Assembly (NCBI RefSeq): GCF_014696345.1
Contig: NZ_JACJPY010000004.1
Span: 23,517 to 87,516 of the forward strand
From: Pseudanabaena cinerea FACHB-1277
Lineage (GTDB): Bacteria; Cyanobacteriota; Cyanobacteriia; Pseudanabaenales; Pseudanabaenaceae
DNA: 64,000 nucleotides
Direction: 5' to 3'
Numbering within the stretch: position 1 is the stretch's first letter; each line of letters starts with the position of its first letter. Of this stretch, positions 16,566 through 24,999 are shown piece by piece. The position numbers and the translations under genes are program-made. The notes beneath the pieces were generated by a model that was given only the letters and a program-made list of their open reading frames with translations, was not told the DNA's origin and ran no database searches.

Positions 16566-18374
16566 TAAGGCAAGATTGTCGCTTCCATAGCCTTTGATCA
16601 TGATGGTACTCTTCGCAAATAGTTCTAGAATCGCTTGACAGTTGACTTTTAAGACATCTTGGCTCACCCATTGCCGCGCCAGATTTGCAACAATCCGTTC
16701 TAAAAATAGATGTCTTTGGATTATCTGAAACTCTTCTGGCGATTCGGATTGTACAAGATGGTGACTGCTAACCAATCCCGATTGGGATAGGCGTTGAGTG
16801 GCAATCAGATCGTTCATATTTTGGCAAAATTCTTGAATAAATCGATTGGAAATATATTTCCGCACCACTGGCTCTAGGGTGTAATGATTTTGGGACGTGA
16901 TTTCTAAATCATCGGTCGATCGCTCCATCACCACGATGTCAGAGGGATCAACCACCTGCAAAAGCGATCGCCGCCGCAGAGACTCCAAAGCATTAATTGT
17001 GGAAGAGTGGGGATTTTCGGCACATAACCAGTTGCTCAGTTGCTGTTGGGTGACAGGGCGCGAGGCGATCGCCAACCAATAGATAATCTCCAATTCCGCC
17101 TTTGCCAAACTTTGACATTGCTCATCTAACAACTGACTGAGGGCATCATCAATCACAAGGGTGCTAAGCCTCAGAAAGTCAGCAATATTGCCGTTAAACT
17201 GTTCGCGCACAATATTGGCGACAATTTGCAGGGCAAAGGGATGTCCTTGATAATGTTGGGCGAGATCGCTTAGTTGCGGTGTATTGGCAGCAAAACCCCT
17301 AGCGATCAAAAGTTTACTAGCGGCCTGCATAGTTAGTCCCTTTAGGCGAAGGATGCGATAGATAGGAGCCGTCAACCTTTCCTTTTCCACAATTTCGATG
17401 GGCATCTCTCGACTGATCACAATGCAGCTACTTTGATGATCATTTGTGCCTAGTTGCCTTAGCAATTCGCTATAGTCGCTATATTCTTTTTGATATATGC
17501 CTGTCCGCGTACTGTCTAGCAGCACTTCCCAATCATCAAGAATTAATAAACAACGTTGCGATCGCAAAAGCGAAATTAATTGACTAATGCCGCGATCAAT
17601 ATTGTTCATAGGAGTGATCCTATGGTCACTAATTTCTGATATCAGATCACTCAATAATTCCTGAATTGGGGGTGCGTGACGCAGCGATCGCCAAACAATA
17701 TTGGAGAAAGCATTTGGATCGATGGGATCATTAGAACTCTTCGGCTCCAAGCAGGGCAGCTTTTTTTGAATCTCTTCAATAAATTTGTGGGCAAGGGACT
17801 TTTTGCCCACACCGCCAATACCGATAATTGCCACCACCCGACTTCGATCAGTCAAAATCCATTTTTCTAACTGCCTTAGTTGGTCTTCGCGCCCATAAAA
17901 TTCCAAGAGCTTAGGCAACTCTCCATGAGCAAGCAGCATTGGTGATGACTGTGTTGACTGTTGCTGCTGTTCGCGGGAGGGCGGTTCTGAAATCGGGGTG
18001 GCAGGTTGTTGATTTTTTGTATCCTCTGGGTTAGGTACACCAATTTGATTGCCAATTTGATGAATATCTTTGTTCTTATTTTCCATTAGCAAGAAAATAT
18101 AGCTCCAAATATTGGAACGACCCAAACGATCTGCCGATGTGACTATGCCTAGATCTTGAAAAACAATGCCCAACTTTTTCCAGAATTTGGGCGATCGGTT
18201 AGTTTTGAGATAGCCAAGCGTACATGAATTATGCAGTGCGTACCTTCTATAGGTTGCCTCGACTGTCAATCCTTCCAAAGATCCCTTTAACAATTGCTTA
18301 TCTAGATGATCAAGTTTTACCCCACAGCGATCGCACTTACTGATAATGAGTTCGACTATCCCTTCTGTATCCAT
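16542..18374 (-). CDS. STAND/NB-ARC-type ATPase with N-terminal HTH-like domain
   Basis: A 610-aa signal-transduction ATPase. Residues 1-80 resemble the small N-terminal domain seen on many cyanobacterial NB-ARC proteins (LDKQLLKGSLEGLTVEATYR). They include a CxxC (Cys14, Cys17), and a Gln/Pro-rich linker covers about 110-150. The P-loop is GIGGVGKKSL at about 185-194, Walker B is CLLILDDWEV and the GxP-like block is GHPFALQIVANI. No WD40 or TPR sensor repeats follow; the C-terminal 150 residues are unrecognised. Such proteins work in signalling, apoptosis-like or antiviral responses; which one applies here is unknown. The 3' end overlaps ubiD by 24 bp. Confidence 0.82.
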   Translation of the reverse strand: MDTEGIVELIISKCDRCGVKLDHLDKQLLKGSLEGLTVEATYRRYALHNSCTLGYLKTNRSPKFWKKLGIVFQDLGIVTSADRLGRSNIWSYIFLLMENKNKDIHQIGNQIGVPNPEDTKNQQPATPISEPPSREQQQQSTQSSPMLLAHGELPKLLEFYGREDQLRQLEKWILTDRSRVVAIIGIGGVGKKSLAHKFIEEIQKKLPCLEPKSSNDPIDPNAFSNIVWRSLRHAPPIQELLSDLISEISDHRITPMNNIDRGISQLISLLRSQRCLLILDDWEVLLDSTRTGIYQKEYSDYSELLRQLGTNDHQSSCIVISREMPIEIVEKERLTAPIYRILRLKGLTMQAASKLLIARGFAANTPQLSDLAQHYQGHPFALQIVANIVREQFNGNIADFLRLSTLVIDDALSQLLDEQCQSLAKAELEIIYWLAIASRPVTQQQLSNWLCAENPHSSTINALESLRRRSLLQVVDPSDIVVMERSTDDLEITSQNHYTLEPVVRKYISNRFIQEFCQNMNDLIATQRLSQSGLVSSHHLVQSESPEEFQIIQRHLFLERIVANLARQWVSQDVLKVNCQAILELFAKSTIMIKGYGSDNLALLMDVIAE

Positions 18375-18510
18375 TAATCCACACAGTTTTTTAATTAATT
18401 AGCCAGTAACATGAATAGGGTTTACCTAAACTGATGGATTCTAATTTATCACTGCATGATGTCAAAAGGGGATCAAAATACTTTAAATATTTATCATGTT
18501 CCTACTTAAT

Positions 18511-18547
18511 ATATGAATTATATAAACTTAGTTTACATAATTCATAT
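18511..18547. promoter_or_regulatory. 37-bp palindrome upstream of the STAND gene
   Basis: The outer arms ATATGAATTAT / ATAATTCATAT are perfect and inner bases continue the pairing with one mismatch around a TTA centre. It lies 137 bp upstream of the STAND start. The rest of the 503-bp gap (18375-18877) holds a dispersed repeat and a terminator and no convincing gene. Confidence 0.4.
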
Positions 18548-18662
18548 ACCGCTACAAACCCACCTACCCCAATTCATAGAAGCAGTGCCACACTTTAATG
18601 AATTAAAACTTAAATTCAGCAACATAGGGCAACCCATAGACTTGAAACCCCGACAGTTTTTT

Positions 18663-18732
18663 GAAAACGCTGCAAAGTGTCGCTTCCAGAAAATTTTCTC
18701 TGCACCCATCAAAGCCTCAATAGGCTGTAAGG
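18663..18732. repeat. Dispersed ~70-bp repeat, copy 1
   Basis: It starts GAAAACGCTGCAAAGTG and ends GGCTGTAAGG. It aligns with 20031-20098 over its full length at roughly two thirds identity and more loosely with 53767-53796. A GTAGGGGCAGTTCATG palindrome half follows at 18734. Confidence 0.5.
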
Positions 18733-18815
18733 AGTAGGGGCAGTTCATGGATTATGCTTACAATGAGGGTTGTAATCCATTTTGCACCCCGCCCTAAACC
18801 TGTGCAATTAAAACT

Positions 18816-18856
18816 AAAAAGTGCTGGAATGGGCTTTGCCCTTTCCAGCACTTTTT
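18816..18856. terminator. Intrinsic terminator after the cation antiporter gene
   Basis: AAAAAGTGCTGGAA (18816-18829) pairs with TTCCAGCACTTTTT (18843-18856); the loop itself contains a GGGC/GCCC pairing. It works for the leftward antiporter gene ending at 18878. Confidence 0.85.
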
Positions 18857-18877
18857 GGTTTTGATAAATTTTTATTC

Positions 18878-19960
18878 CTAAGCAGGTTGGAAATAAAAGG
18901 CAAAGCCTAAAATTGCATAGGTTGCCATGAGTAATGAACCTTCTAGCCAGTTAGAACGCCCATCGGAACTGATGGAATTGGTGATTAAAACGGCTACGGC
19001 TACCGCAACTAACTCAAAGGGCTGAAAATTTAAGTCCATCGGCTGACCAATAAACCAACCCACGATTACTAGTAGAGGGGCAACAAATAGGGCAATCTGC
19101 ATACTTGAGCCCACCGCAACCGACACCGAAAGCTCCATTTTATTTTTCATGGCAACAGTAACGGCGGTTGTATGTTCGGCAGCATTGCCAATGATGGGTA
19201 ACAAAATCACCCCTGTGAATAACTCTGTAAGTCCAAGTTGGGCTGTTGCTTCTTCTAGCGTCCCTACTAAAAGCTCCGACTCTAGCGCCACGAGCAGCGT
19301 TACTGCCAATAGTACACTAATCCATAGCTTGAGATTGATTTTTTGGGGATGCCCTGACTCGGATTCAGCATCATCTGCCTCAGATACACCAACATCATAA
19401 AGATAGGCATGGGTTTTCATGGAAAATAGCAGGGTTAGGCAATAGACCAATATCAGCACGATCGCTACGGCGAGCGATAAATTTTGTAAGATTTCTTCAC
19501 TGATGCCAACGGTGGTAAAGTTGGCGGCTGTGGGCAGCAGAATCGAAATTACGGCTAAGTTCATGACGGAAGCATTTAGCCTCGCCATAGTTGGTTGAAA
19601 CTCTTGCTCTTTGTAACGAAGTCCACCGAGAAACATGGCTAAACCCATGACAAGGAGCAAATTACCAATAATTGAGCCTGTGATACTTGCCTTAACTACG
19701 CCCGTAAAGCCTGCATTTAGGGCAACGATCGCAATGATTAATTCGGTGGCATTGCCAAAGGTGGCATTGAGTAGCCCCCCCCACGATGGTCCCAAAACTA
19801 CCGATATTTCTTCGGTGGCAGTACTTAGCCAGCCTGCTAGGGGCAGAATGGCGATCGCTGAAGTCACAAACACAGCCGAAGGACTCCATTCTAGAAAATG
19901 AGCGATGACTGAGATCGGCACAAACACAAGCAAGCCAAAGGAGAATATTTTTTTAAACAT
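18878..19960 (-). CDS. cax: Ca2+/H+ antiporter, CAX family
   Basis: A 360-aa membrane antiporter that expels Ca2+ in exchange for protons. About 11 hydrophobic helices are visible. The two diagnostic alpha-repeats are present: GNATELIIAIVALNAG in the first half and GNAAEHTTAVTVAMKNK in the second, each with the acidic residue that binds the cation. An acidic loop (SEADDAESESG) separates the halves, as in the family. The start is at the first ATG, with a predicted N-terminal helix. It stands alone, flanked by repeats on both sides. Confidence 0.92.
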   Translation of the reverse strand: MFKKIFSFGLLVFVPISVIAHFLEWSPSAVFVTSAIAILPLAGWLSTATEEISVVLGPSWGGLLNATFGNATELIIAIVALNAGFTGVVKASITGSIIGNLLLVMGLAMFLGGLRYKEQEFQPTMARLNASVMNLAVISILLPTAANFTTVGISEEILQNLSLAVAIVLILVYCLTLLFSMKTHAYLYDVGVSEADDAESESGHPQKINLKLWISVLLAVTLLVALESELLVGTLEEATAQLGLTELFTGVILLPIIGNAAEHTTAVTVAMKNKMELSVSVAVGSSMQIALFVAPLLVIVGWFIGQPMDLNFQPFELVAVAVAVLITNSISSDGRSNWLEGSLLMATYAILGFAFYFQPA

Positions 19961-20030
19961 AGCCAGCTAATTAAAGGTTAAGGCAAGTATTACAGCGCTT
20001 TGCCATCAAAATAATATTCAGAGAGATTTT

Positions 20031-20098
20031 GAAAGTGTTGCAAAGTCCCGTTTTCAAAAATTTCCCTGTAATCCATTTGAGGGGCAATGGCTGTAAGG
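20031..20098. repeat. Dispersed ~70-bp repeat, copy 2
   Basis: Homologous to 18663-18732: GAAAGTGTTGCAAAGT at the start and GGCTGTAAGG at the end. The two copies flank the antiporter gene in the same orientation. Confidence 0.5.
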
Positions 20099-20151
20099 CT
20101 AAATATACTGCAATCGTGCTGATAATCAATAAGCAAGTTATACCAAATTTG

Positions 20152-20188
20152 GAAGTGAGAGACGGTGCTTCGCGCCGTCTCTCACTTC
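20152..20188. repeat. REP-type hairpin (14-bp stem, TGCTTCGCG loop)
   Basis: GAAGTGAGAGACGG and its exact inverse flank a 9-base loop containing GCTTCGC. Similar GCTTCGC-loop hairpins occur at 53797-53831 and 59012-59034. It sits between the antiporter and cobO genes; a T-tract is lacking. Confidence 0.6.
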
Positions 20189-20255
20189 TGGAGTTTTAAC
20201 TTGTACTGACTGACTACAGCTAAATATAATTTAGGATAATTTTAGGAGAGCAATA

Positions 20256-20861
20256 ATGGAACTGACTGCTGAGCAACATCGCGCTAAAATGCAGCGCCGT
20301 CAAGAAGTGCAGCAACAGCGTATAGCCGATCGCCAGATCACAAAGGGGTTGGTGATCGTCAATACTGGTGATGGCAAGGGTAAAACTACGGCGGCGCTGG
20401 GGATGGTGCTACGATCGCTAGGGCATGGTTATAAGGTGGCGATCGTGCAGTTTATTAAGGGCGCTTGGGAACCAGCCGAAAAGAAGATTTTTGGAGCATG
20501 GTCAGAGCAGTTAGTTTTTCATGCCCTCGGTGAAGGCTTTACATGGGACACGCAAGACCGCGATCGCGACATTGCTAAAACTCAGGAGGCATGGGCATTG
20601 GGGCTAAGTTATATTCAAAATCCTGCATACAAATTAATATTGCTGGATGAGGTAAATATTGCTCTAAAGCTGGGCTATCTGGATGTGGAAACCGTGATTG
20701 CAGGATTGAGGACTAAGCCAGACGATTCCCATGTGATCTTGACTGGGCGCGGCGCTCCTGCATCTCTGATCGAGTTTGCCGATCTTGTAACCAGAATGGA
20801 ACTAGTCAAGCATCCTTTTCGGGAACAGGGGGTAAAGGCACAGGCGGGGATCGAGTTTTAG
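20256..20861 (+). CDS. cobO: Cob(I)alamin adenosyltransferase, CobO/BtuR type
   Basis: Transfers the adenosyl group from ATP to cob(I)alamin or cob(I)yrinic acid diamide in the B12 pathway. 201 aa, normal for the family. The P-loop is NTGDGKGKTTAALG (residues about 36-49). Other blocks are VQFIKGAWEP, GEGFTWDTQD and LILLDEVNIALKLGYL, then VILTGRGAP. AGGAG lies 9 bp before the ATG. No cobalamin riboswitch was recognised upstream and no other cobalamin genes are adjacent. Confidence 0.93.
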   Translation: MELTAEQHRAKMQRRQEVQQQRIADRQITKGLVIVNTGDGKGKTTAALGMVLRSLGHGYKVAIVQFIKGAWEPAEKKIFGAWSEQLVFHALGEGFTWDTQDRDRDIAKTQEAWALGLSYIQNPAYKLILLDEVNIALKLGYLDVETVIAGLRTKPDDSHVILTGRGAPASLIEFADLVTRMELVKHPFREQGVKAQAGIEF

Positions 20862-20991
20862 GATATACACCAGCATTGTGATCAAGCATTACAATACTTC
20901 TCAATGCTGAAAATGGCTTGTACTATGGTGAGAGCAAAACTAAATTAGCTTTAGCTTTGTTCTTACCATGTTGCATTTGGAGTACAACGAA

Positions 20992-22578
20992 ATGTCTAGA
21001 CTCTGGCTGGATCTTGCGATTAGCCCTTTGGGACAAGTCCCAGCAAACCTCAGTCTTAGTGCCGATAGCCCTTTAGTCAAATTGCTGACAGCGATCGCCA
21101 TCTTGGTTGGCGGCTGGCTCGTGGCAATTGTCCTATCAAGCTTTGTGCAGGGGATACTCAAGCGCACCACCATCGACAATAAAATTGCGGCTTGGCTATC
21201 GGGGCAGGGGAATACAAACCCAGTGCCGATCGAGAAATGGATTGCGACAGCTATATTTTGGATTATTTTGCTGTTTACTCTTGTTGGGTTTTTTCAGTTT
21301 CTCCAACTAGATGCAGTTGCCGCACCTCTTAATGGCTTCTTGGCGCAAATCACCACTTTTATTCCCAAGTTGTTTGGGGCAGTTCTGTTATCTGCGATCG
21401 CTTGGGGCATTGCTACGGTTAGCAAGTTATTAGTATCACGCTCAATGCGATCGGCTAATCTTGATGCGCGACTCGGACAGCAGCTAGACGATGGCACGGA
21501 TACAGTGCCACTCAGTGAAACCCTAGCCAATGCTTTGTACTGGTTTATTTTGCTGCTGTTTTTACCCCTAATTTTAGATGCGCTCGGTTTGCAGCAAGCC
21601 CTACAGCCTTTGCAAAACTTAGTTAATCAATTGCTAAGCGCTCTACCCAAAATCCTGAAAGCTGTTTTGATTGGTGCAGTTGGTTGGCTAATTGCCCAAA
21701 CTGTGCGCCGCATCCTTACTAATCTTTTGACCACCGCAGGTGCTGATCGCCTTTTGCCTCAGTTTCGCTCTAGTCAAGATAATGGTGGACAGTCCCTGTC
21801 TCAACTATTGGGGATGGTTGCCTATATTTTGATTTTGATCCCTACGGCGATCGCTTCTCTTGAAGCCCTAGAAATCGCGGCGGTATCCCGTCCTGCGACT
21901 GCAATGCTCGATCAAGCCCTCAAATATTTACCACAGATCTTTGTGGCAAGTTTGATTGTAGTTGTGGCTTATTTCTTTGCCCAATTTGCCAGAGATATTG
22001 TCACCAATATTTTAACTAGTCTTGGTTTTGACAATATTTTGACTTGGCTCGGTTTACCCGCGATCGCTGGCACTGAACAGACTAGCGATCAAGCCAGTGA
22101 TAGTGATAATGCTGAATCTCTAGCGACTTTACCCAAACTCACCCCATCGCAACTGGTGGGCATTGTTGTCTTAATTGGCATTATGTTAGTGGCGATCGCT
22201 ACTGCCACCGATGTGCTACAAATTGCGGCGCTTACTCGCATTGTTTTTGGTGTCCTAGAAATATCGGGGCGCGTGTTGAGTGGCGTAATCGTCTTTGCGA
22301 TCGGCTTGTATTTGGCTAACCTTGCCTATGGTTTGATTGCTAGTTCTGGCAGTCGCCAAGCAAGGATTCTCGGTCATACCGCCCGCATTTCGATCATTGC
22401 TTTGATCTCGGCGATGGCTCTCAAGCAGATCGGCGTTGCTAGTAATATTGTTGACCTTGCCTTTGGTCTAATCACGGGCGCGATCGCGGTGGCGATCGCC
22501 TTAGCCTTTGGTTTAGGTGGGCGCGATGTTGCCTCTGACCAAATTCGCAGTTGGCTAGAATCTTTCAAGCGTGACTAG
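20992..22578 (+). CDS. Mechanosensitive-channel-like membrane protein with repeated TM helices
   Basis: About 528 aa with at least ten hydrophobic helices arranged in four similar units, each containing a G-x-hydrophobic-A-I-x-hydrophobic pattern (for example LPKILKAVLIGAVGWLIAQT and LPQIFVASLIVVVAYFFAQ). This matches the conserved-TM-helix class annotated as small-conductance mechanosensitive channel relatives in cyanobacteria. There is no MscS beta domain at the C-terminus, so true gating by tension is uncertain. GGAG 9 bp before ATG 20992 supports this start over 20968. A terminator follows at 22725. Confidence 0.75.
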   Translation: MSRLWLDLAISPLGQVPANLSLSADSPLVKLLTAIAILVGGWLVAIVLSSFVQGILKRTTIDNKIAAWLSGQGNTNPVPIEKWIATAIFWIILLFTLVGFFQFLQLDAVAAPLNGFLAQITTFIPKLFGAVLLSAIAWGIATVSKLLVSRSMRSANLDARLGQQLDDGTDTVPLSETLANALYWFILLLFLPLILDALGLQQALQPLQNLVNQLLSALPKILKAVLIGAVGWLIAQTVRRILTNLLTTAGADRLLPQFRSSQDNGGQSLSQLLGMVAYILILIPTAIASLEALEIAAVSRPATAMLDQALKYLPQIFVASLIVVVAYFFAQFARDIVTNILTSLGFDNILTWLGLPAIAGTEQTSDQASDSDNAESLATLPKLTPSQLVGIVVLIGIMLVAIATATDVLQIAALTRIVFGVLEISGRVLSGVIVFAIGLYLANLAYGLIASSGSRQARILGHTARISIIALISAMALKQIGVASNIVDLAFGLITGAIAVAIALAFGLGGRDVASDQIRSWLESFKRD

Positions 22579-22604
22579 ATTCGACCTATTGAGGCTTTGT
22601 CCTG

Positions 22605-22676
22605 ATTGACGGACAAATTTTCACCCAAAGCAGGCAGTATGTCATCGCTACAGGGATTTTAAATTTGTAGGTCAAT
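22605..22676. mobile_element. MITE-like element, copy B
   Basis: ATTGACGGACAAATTT at the left and AAATTTGTAGGTCAAT at the right form near-perfect inverted ends of a 72-bp unit. The first 70 bp align gap-free with copy A (98-167), including a shared TTTGTAGGTCA block. Similarity resumes at CTAGTAC further right (22688-22694 here, 191-197 in copy A). Confidence 0.55.
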
Positions 22677-22724
22677 CAAGACTTTGACTAGTACATACCC
22701 TGCAAAAATAGATACATCACAACC

Positions 22725-22762
22725 AAAGGATTAGCAATGCGCCGCACTGCTAATCCTTTTGC
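22725..22762 (+). terminator. Terminator downstream of the membrane-channel gene
   Basis: AAAGGATTAGCA (22725-22736) pairs with TGCTAATCCTTT (22748-22759), followed by a short T run. Nothing else is seen in the remaining gap up to hsdS. Confidence 0.7.
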
Positions 22763-22902
22763 TTACAGAGGCTGGTTTTACATCCGAATATAAAGGCGTT
22801 TTTAAGTAGCTAGGCTATAGGCGATCGCGCGATCGGCAACTTCAATAATTAATAAAATATCCTCTGGCGTTGGCAAAGCTTTAGTCCTCTCTAATATTCC
22901 TC

Positions 22903-24231
22903 CTATTTCTTAATTTTTCCTTTTGACCTTTCCCTTTTTACTTGTTCCAACAGTACCGATGCTGGCTCATCGTCAGGGTCTTGCGGTACAAGTTCGCCCC
23001 GAAATGCCTTTGCCAATGTTGCCTGTTCTAAGCGATCGCAAAGTTTCGCCGCTTGTTGATATTCTCTTTCCATCCGATCAATTTTCTCAAACATCTCTTC
23101 AACCCGCCGAACAATTTCTTTTTGTTCTTCAAGTGGCGGACAAAATAATTCAATATCGTTCAAAATAGCTAAATTAATATTTTTTTGAGCAGTCGCAGGA
23201 GCAAAAGATTCAAGATCTTCACTGATCATGTCAATCGACCATTTAAAAAACTCTGGTAAACATTTTTTATCATCGCATACGAATCCTACGACACTATCGG
23301 GAAAACAAGCGGGATAAGACAGAATGGCAGTATCTCCAATATTTGCAGCAATTGTTATACAAACTGTACCTGCTTCCCACAATTTACTCTGACTAAGACC
23401 AAATTCACTATAAGTTTGTGAATGATTTTCTATTCTTCCGTTTGATTGTGCAATATCTCCAGTTTGAATAAATGGATAAATACCGCCATACAAACGAGAA
23501 TCATTTCTTGGGCGATGTTTAGATTTTCCGCGTCCTAAGTATCCAATTTCAGCCATTTTGACTCTTCCCCAATTGAATGAAATATTGTTAGTCTCTCGCC
23601 AATCTTCTGTTAATTTACCAGAGCAAGCAGCAGCTAAAACAGCTTGTTTGTAACGCGCAATTAGTTTGGGGATGTGGTTTAGCTCATTACGCGCCGATCG
23701 CTGGCGATCGCCTATCCGATCCAATTTATCCACAATCCGCCGTTGTTCATTAAGTGGCGGGAGATTTATTTGTGTTGTTCGCAAATCTCCTAAAGAAATG
23801 TTATTCATAGCTCCACCACGAGCTTTTTCGCGTAACAACTTAATAGATTCAGAAGAGAGTTGATATAAAAGAAATTGAGGAATGCAATAAAAATTAGTTC
23901 CCCTGATTATTGCAACAGCCTGATTTGTATTTGCTGGGATATCATCTTGTTTAACTAAACAAGTTTCACCAATAGTACCTGCAATAGAAAAGAGGATATC
24001 ATTTTCTTCTAGCTGAGATCTTTTCAGTGTTTCATTAGCTTCTTTAGAAATAAAGGAAGAAATTGAACTTCTAATAATTTGCTTGTTTTTTATGTTTTCA
24101 ATTTTTATAAATCTAATTCCAATATCAAGAAATTGAAATCCTAAAGTTGTTGGTGTTGTTCCTTTTGTAATTAGATTAGAAATATCTTCTAAATTGCATT
24201 TAACCCACCCCATCGGCAAATCATCACTCAT
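22903..24231 (-). CDS. hsdS: Type I restriction-modification specificity subunit
   Basis: 442 aa; determines the DNA sequence recognised by the HsdR-HsdM-HsdS complex. It has two target-recognition domains separated by helical spacers. Each half ends in the family pattern: INLPPLNEQRRIVDKLDRIG near residue 165 and LFCPPLEEQKEIVRRVEEMF near 370. A C-terminal coil (LCDRLEQATLAKAFRGELV) and PQDPDDEPAS follow. It looks intact. Its ATG overlaps the HepT stop as ATGA, and its N-terminus MSDDLPM is nearly the same as that of MntA because of a 33-bp direct repeat. It is separated from hsdM by about 3 kb of TA genes. Confidence 0.92.
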   Translation of the reverse strand: MSDDLPMGWVKCNLEDISNLITKGTTPTTLGFQFLDIGIRFIKIENIKNKQIIRSSISSFISKEANETLKRSQLEENDILFSIAGTIGETCLVKQDDIPANTNQAVAIIRGTNFYCIPQFLLYQLSSESIKLLREKARGGAMNNISLGDLRTTQINLPPLNEQRRIVDKLDRIGDRQRSARNELNHIPKLIARYKQAVLAAACSGKLTEDWRETNNISFNWGRVKMAEIGYLGRGKSKHRPRNDSRLYGGIYPFIQTGDIAQSNGRIENHSQTYSEFGLSQSKLWEAGTVCITIAANIGDTAILSYPACFPDSVVGFVCDDKKCLPEFFKWSIDMISEDLESFAPATAQKNINLAILNDIELFCPPLEEQKEIVRRVEEMFEKIDRMEREYQQAAKLCDRLEQATLAKAFRGELVPQDPDDEPASVLLEQVKRERSKGKIKK

Positions 24232-24243
24232 AACCCAACCTCA
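24211..24243. repeat. 33-bp direct repeat, left copy (hepT end / hsdS start)
   Basis: Matches 24868-24900 at 31 of 33 positions. It covers the ribosome binding site, ATG and first seven codons of hsdS plus the last codons of hepT. The pair brackets the MntA-HepT module. Confidence 0.85.
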
Positions 24244-24578
24244 TTACTTAAAATATACTCAATCTGCAAAAACACCTCAGGCAAACTATCAGTCGCAACC
24301 TCCCACACAATATCTAAGTTCACACCAAAATATTCATGAATTAACTTATCCCTCATCCCAGCCATAAACCTCCAAGGAACATCAGGAAAACGCTCTTTTA
24401 TTTTTGGAGAAATGCCCTTACTCGCCTCACCCAAAATTTCCAAAGCCCTAATCACAGCATCTTGAGTTTTAAGATCATTAACAAACTCCTGATAACTGAC
24501 TTGCTCAATATACATCTCAACTCTACGGATAGACTCTAACATATCAGATAGAAGTTCACGATCTGAACGTTTAGACAT
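24228..24578 (-). CDS. hepT: HepT-type toxin (HEPN RNase) of the MntA-HepT system
   Basis: 116 aa from ATG 24578 (a longer frame from 24635 adds 19 atypical residues overlapping mntA). HEPN/DUF86 fold with the R-x4-H-x-Y catalytic motif intact as RDKLIHEY. In characterised pairs HepT cleaves RNA, and MntA silences it by adding AMP to the Tyr of this motif. Another family block is AVIRALEILGEASKGISP. It overlaps mntA by 8 bp and hsdS by 4 bp (ATGA), so it is co-translated with the specificity subunit. Confidence 0.88.
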   Translation of the reverse strand: MSKRSDRELLSDMLESIRRVEMYIEQVSYQEFVNDLKTQDAVIRALEILGEASKGISPKIKERFPDVPWRFMAGMRDKLIHEYFGVNLDIVWEVATDSLPEVFLQIEYILSNEVGL

Positions 24579-24592
24579 AGACCAGACTCTCA
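24560..24592. repeat. 33-bp segment at the mntA/hepT junction, parent copy
   Basis: Identical at 32 of 33 positions to 25616-25648. Here it is coding sequence (mntA 3' end and hepT start); the other copy lies in a non-coding stretch. Confidence 0.8.
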
Positions 24593-24888
24593 AGGATACT
24601 ACGCGATACATTAGGATTGCGAATATGCTGTACACCCGTCAAAGTCAGCACATCCACCCTACGCCCCAAACACTCCTCAAGGTAATCACACAACTCCATA
24701 AACCGCAAACCAATCGGGCGATCAAACTCAACCACCAAATCCACATCACTAAACAAATTCGCATTCCCACGCGCAAACGACCCAAACAGAGCCAATCTCC
24801 TAATATAAAAATTCTGGCGTAAATATTCCAAATTTTGCCGCAAACACTTGATTATAGATTCCTTATCCATCGGTAAACCATCACTCAT
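24571..24888 (-). CDS. mntA: MntA-type antitoxin (minimal nucleotidyltransferase)
   Basis: 105 aa. The nucleotidyltransferase signature GS-x10-D-x-D is complete: GSFARGNANLFSDVDLVVEF. It belongs to the minimal nucleotidyltransferases that AMPylate and inactivate HepT. The start at 24888 has GAGG 9 bp upstream. This leader plus MSDGLPM comes from the 33-bp repeat shared with hsdS, so the N-terminal six residues may be borrowed; an internal ATG at 24870 (MDKES...) would be the ancestral start. It is followed without a gap by hepT. Confidence 0.88.
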   Translation of the reverse strand: MSDGLPMDKESIIKCLRQNLEYLRQNFYIRRLALFGSFARGNANLFSDVDLVVEFDRPIGLRFMELCDYLEECLGRRVDVLTLTGVQHIRNPNVSRSILESLVYV

Positions 24889-24900
24889 AACCCAACCTCA
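24868..24900. repeat. 33-bp direct repeat, right copy (mntA start)
   Basis: See the left copy at 24211-24243; the two differ at two positions. The unit between them is 657 bp from repeat start to repeat start. Confidence 0.85.
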
Positions 24901-24946
24901 ATTTAACAAACAAACCTTAGCATAAGACAAAAACAGTAGGGATTGG

Positions 24947-24999
24947 GCAATTGCGCCAAAATCTCTCAAACTCATTCAAACCCTTATCCGCAAATGCTC
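24947..24999. repeat. 53-bp block, copy 1
   Basis: Identical over 53 bases to 25677-25729 (begins GCAATTGCGCCAAAATC, ends AAATGCTC). It is non-coding. Confidence 0.85.

Noticed and set aside
20200-20256. Cobalamin riboswitch ahead of cobO
   Set aside because: The upstream sequence is short and lacks a B12-box-like segment.
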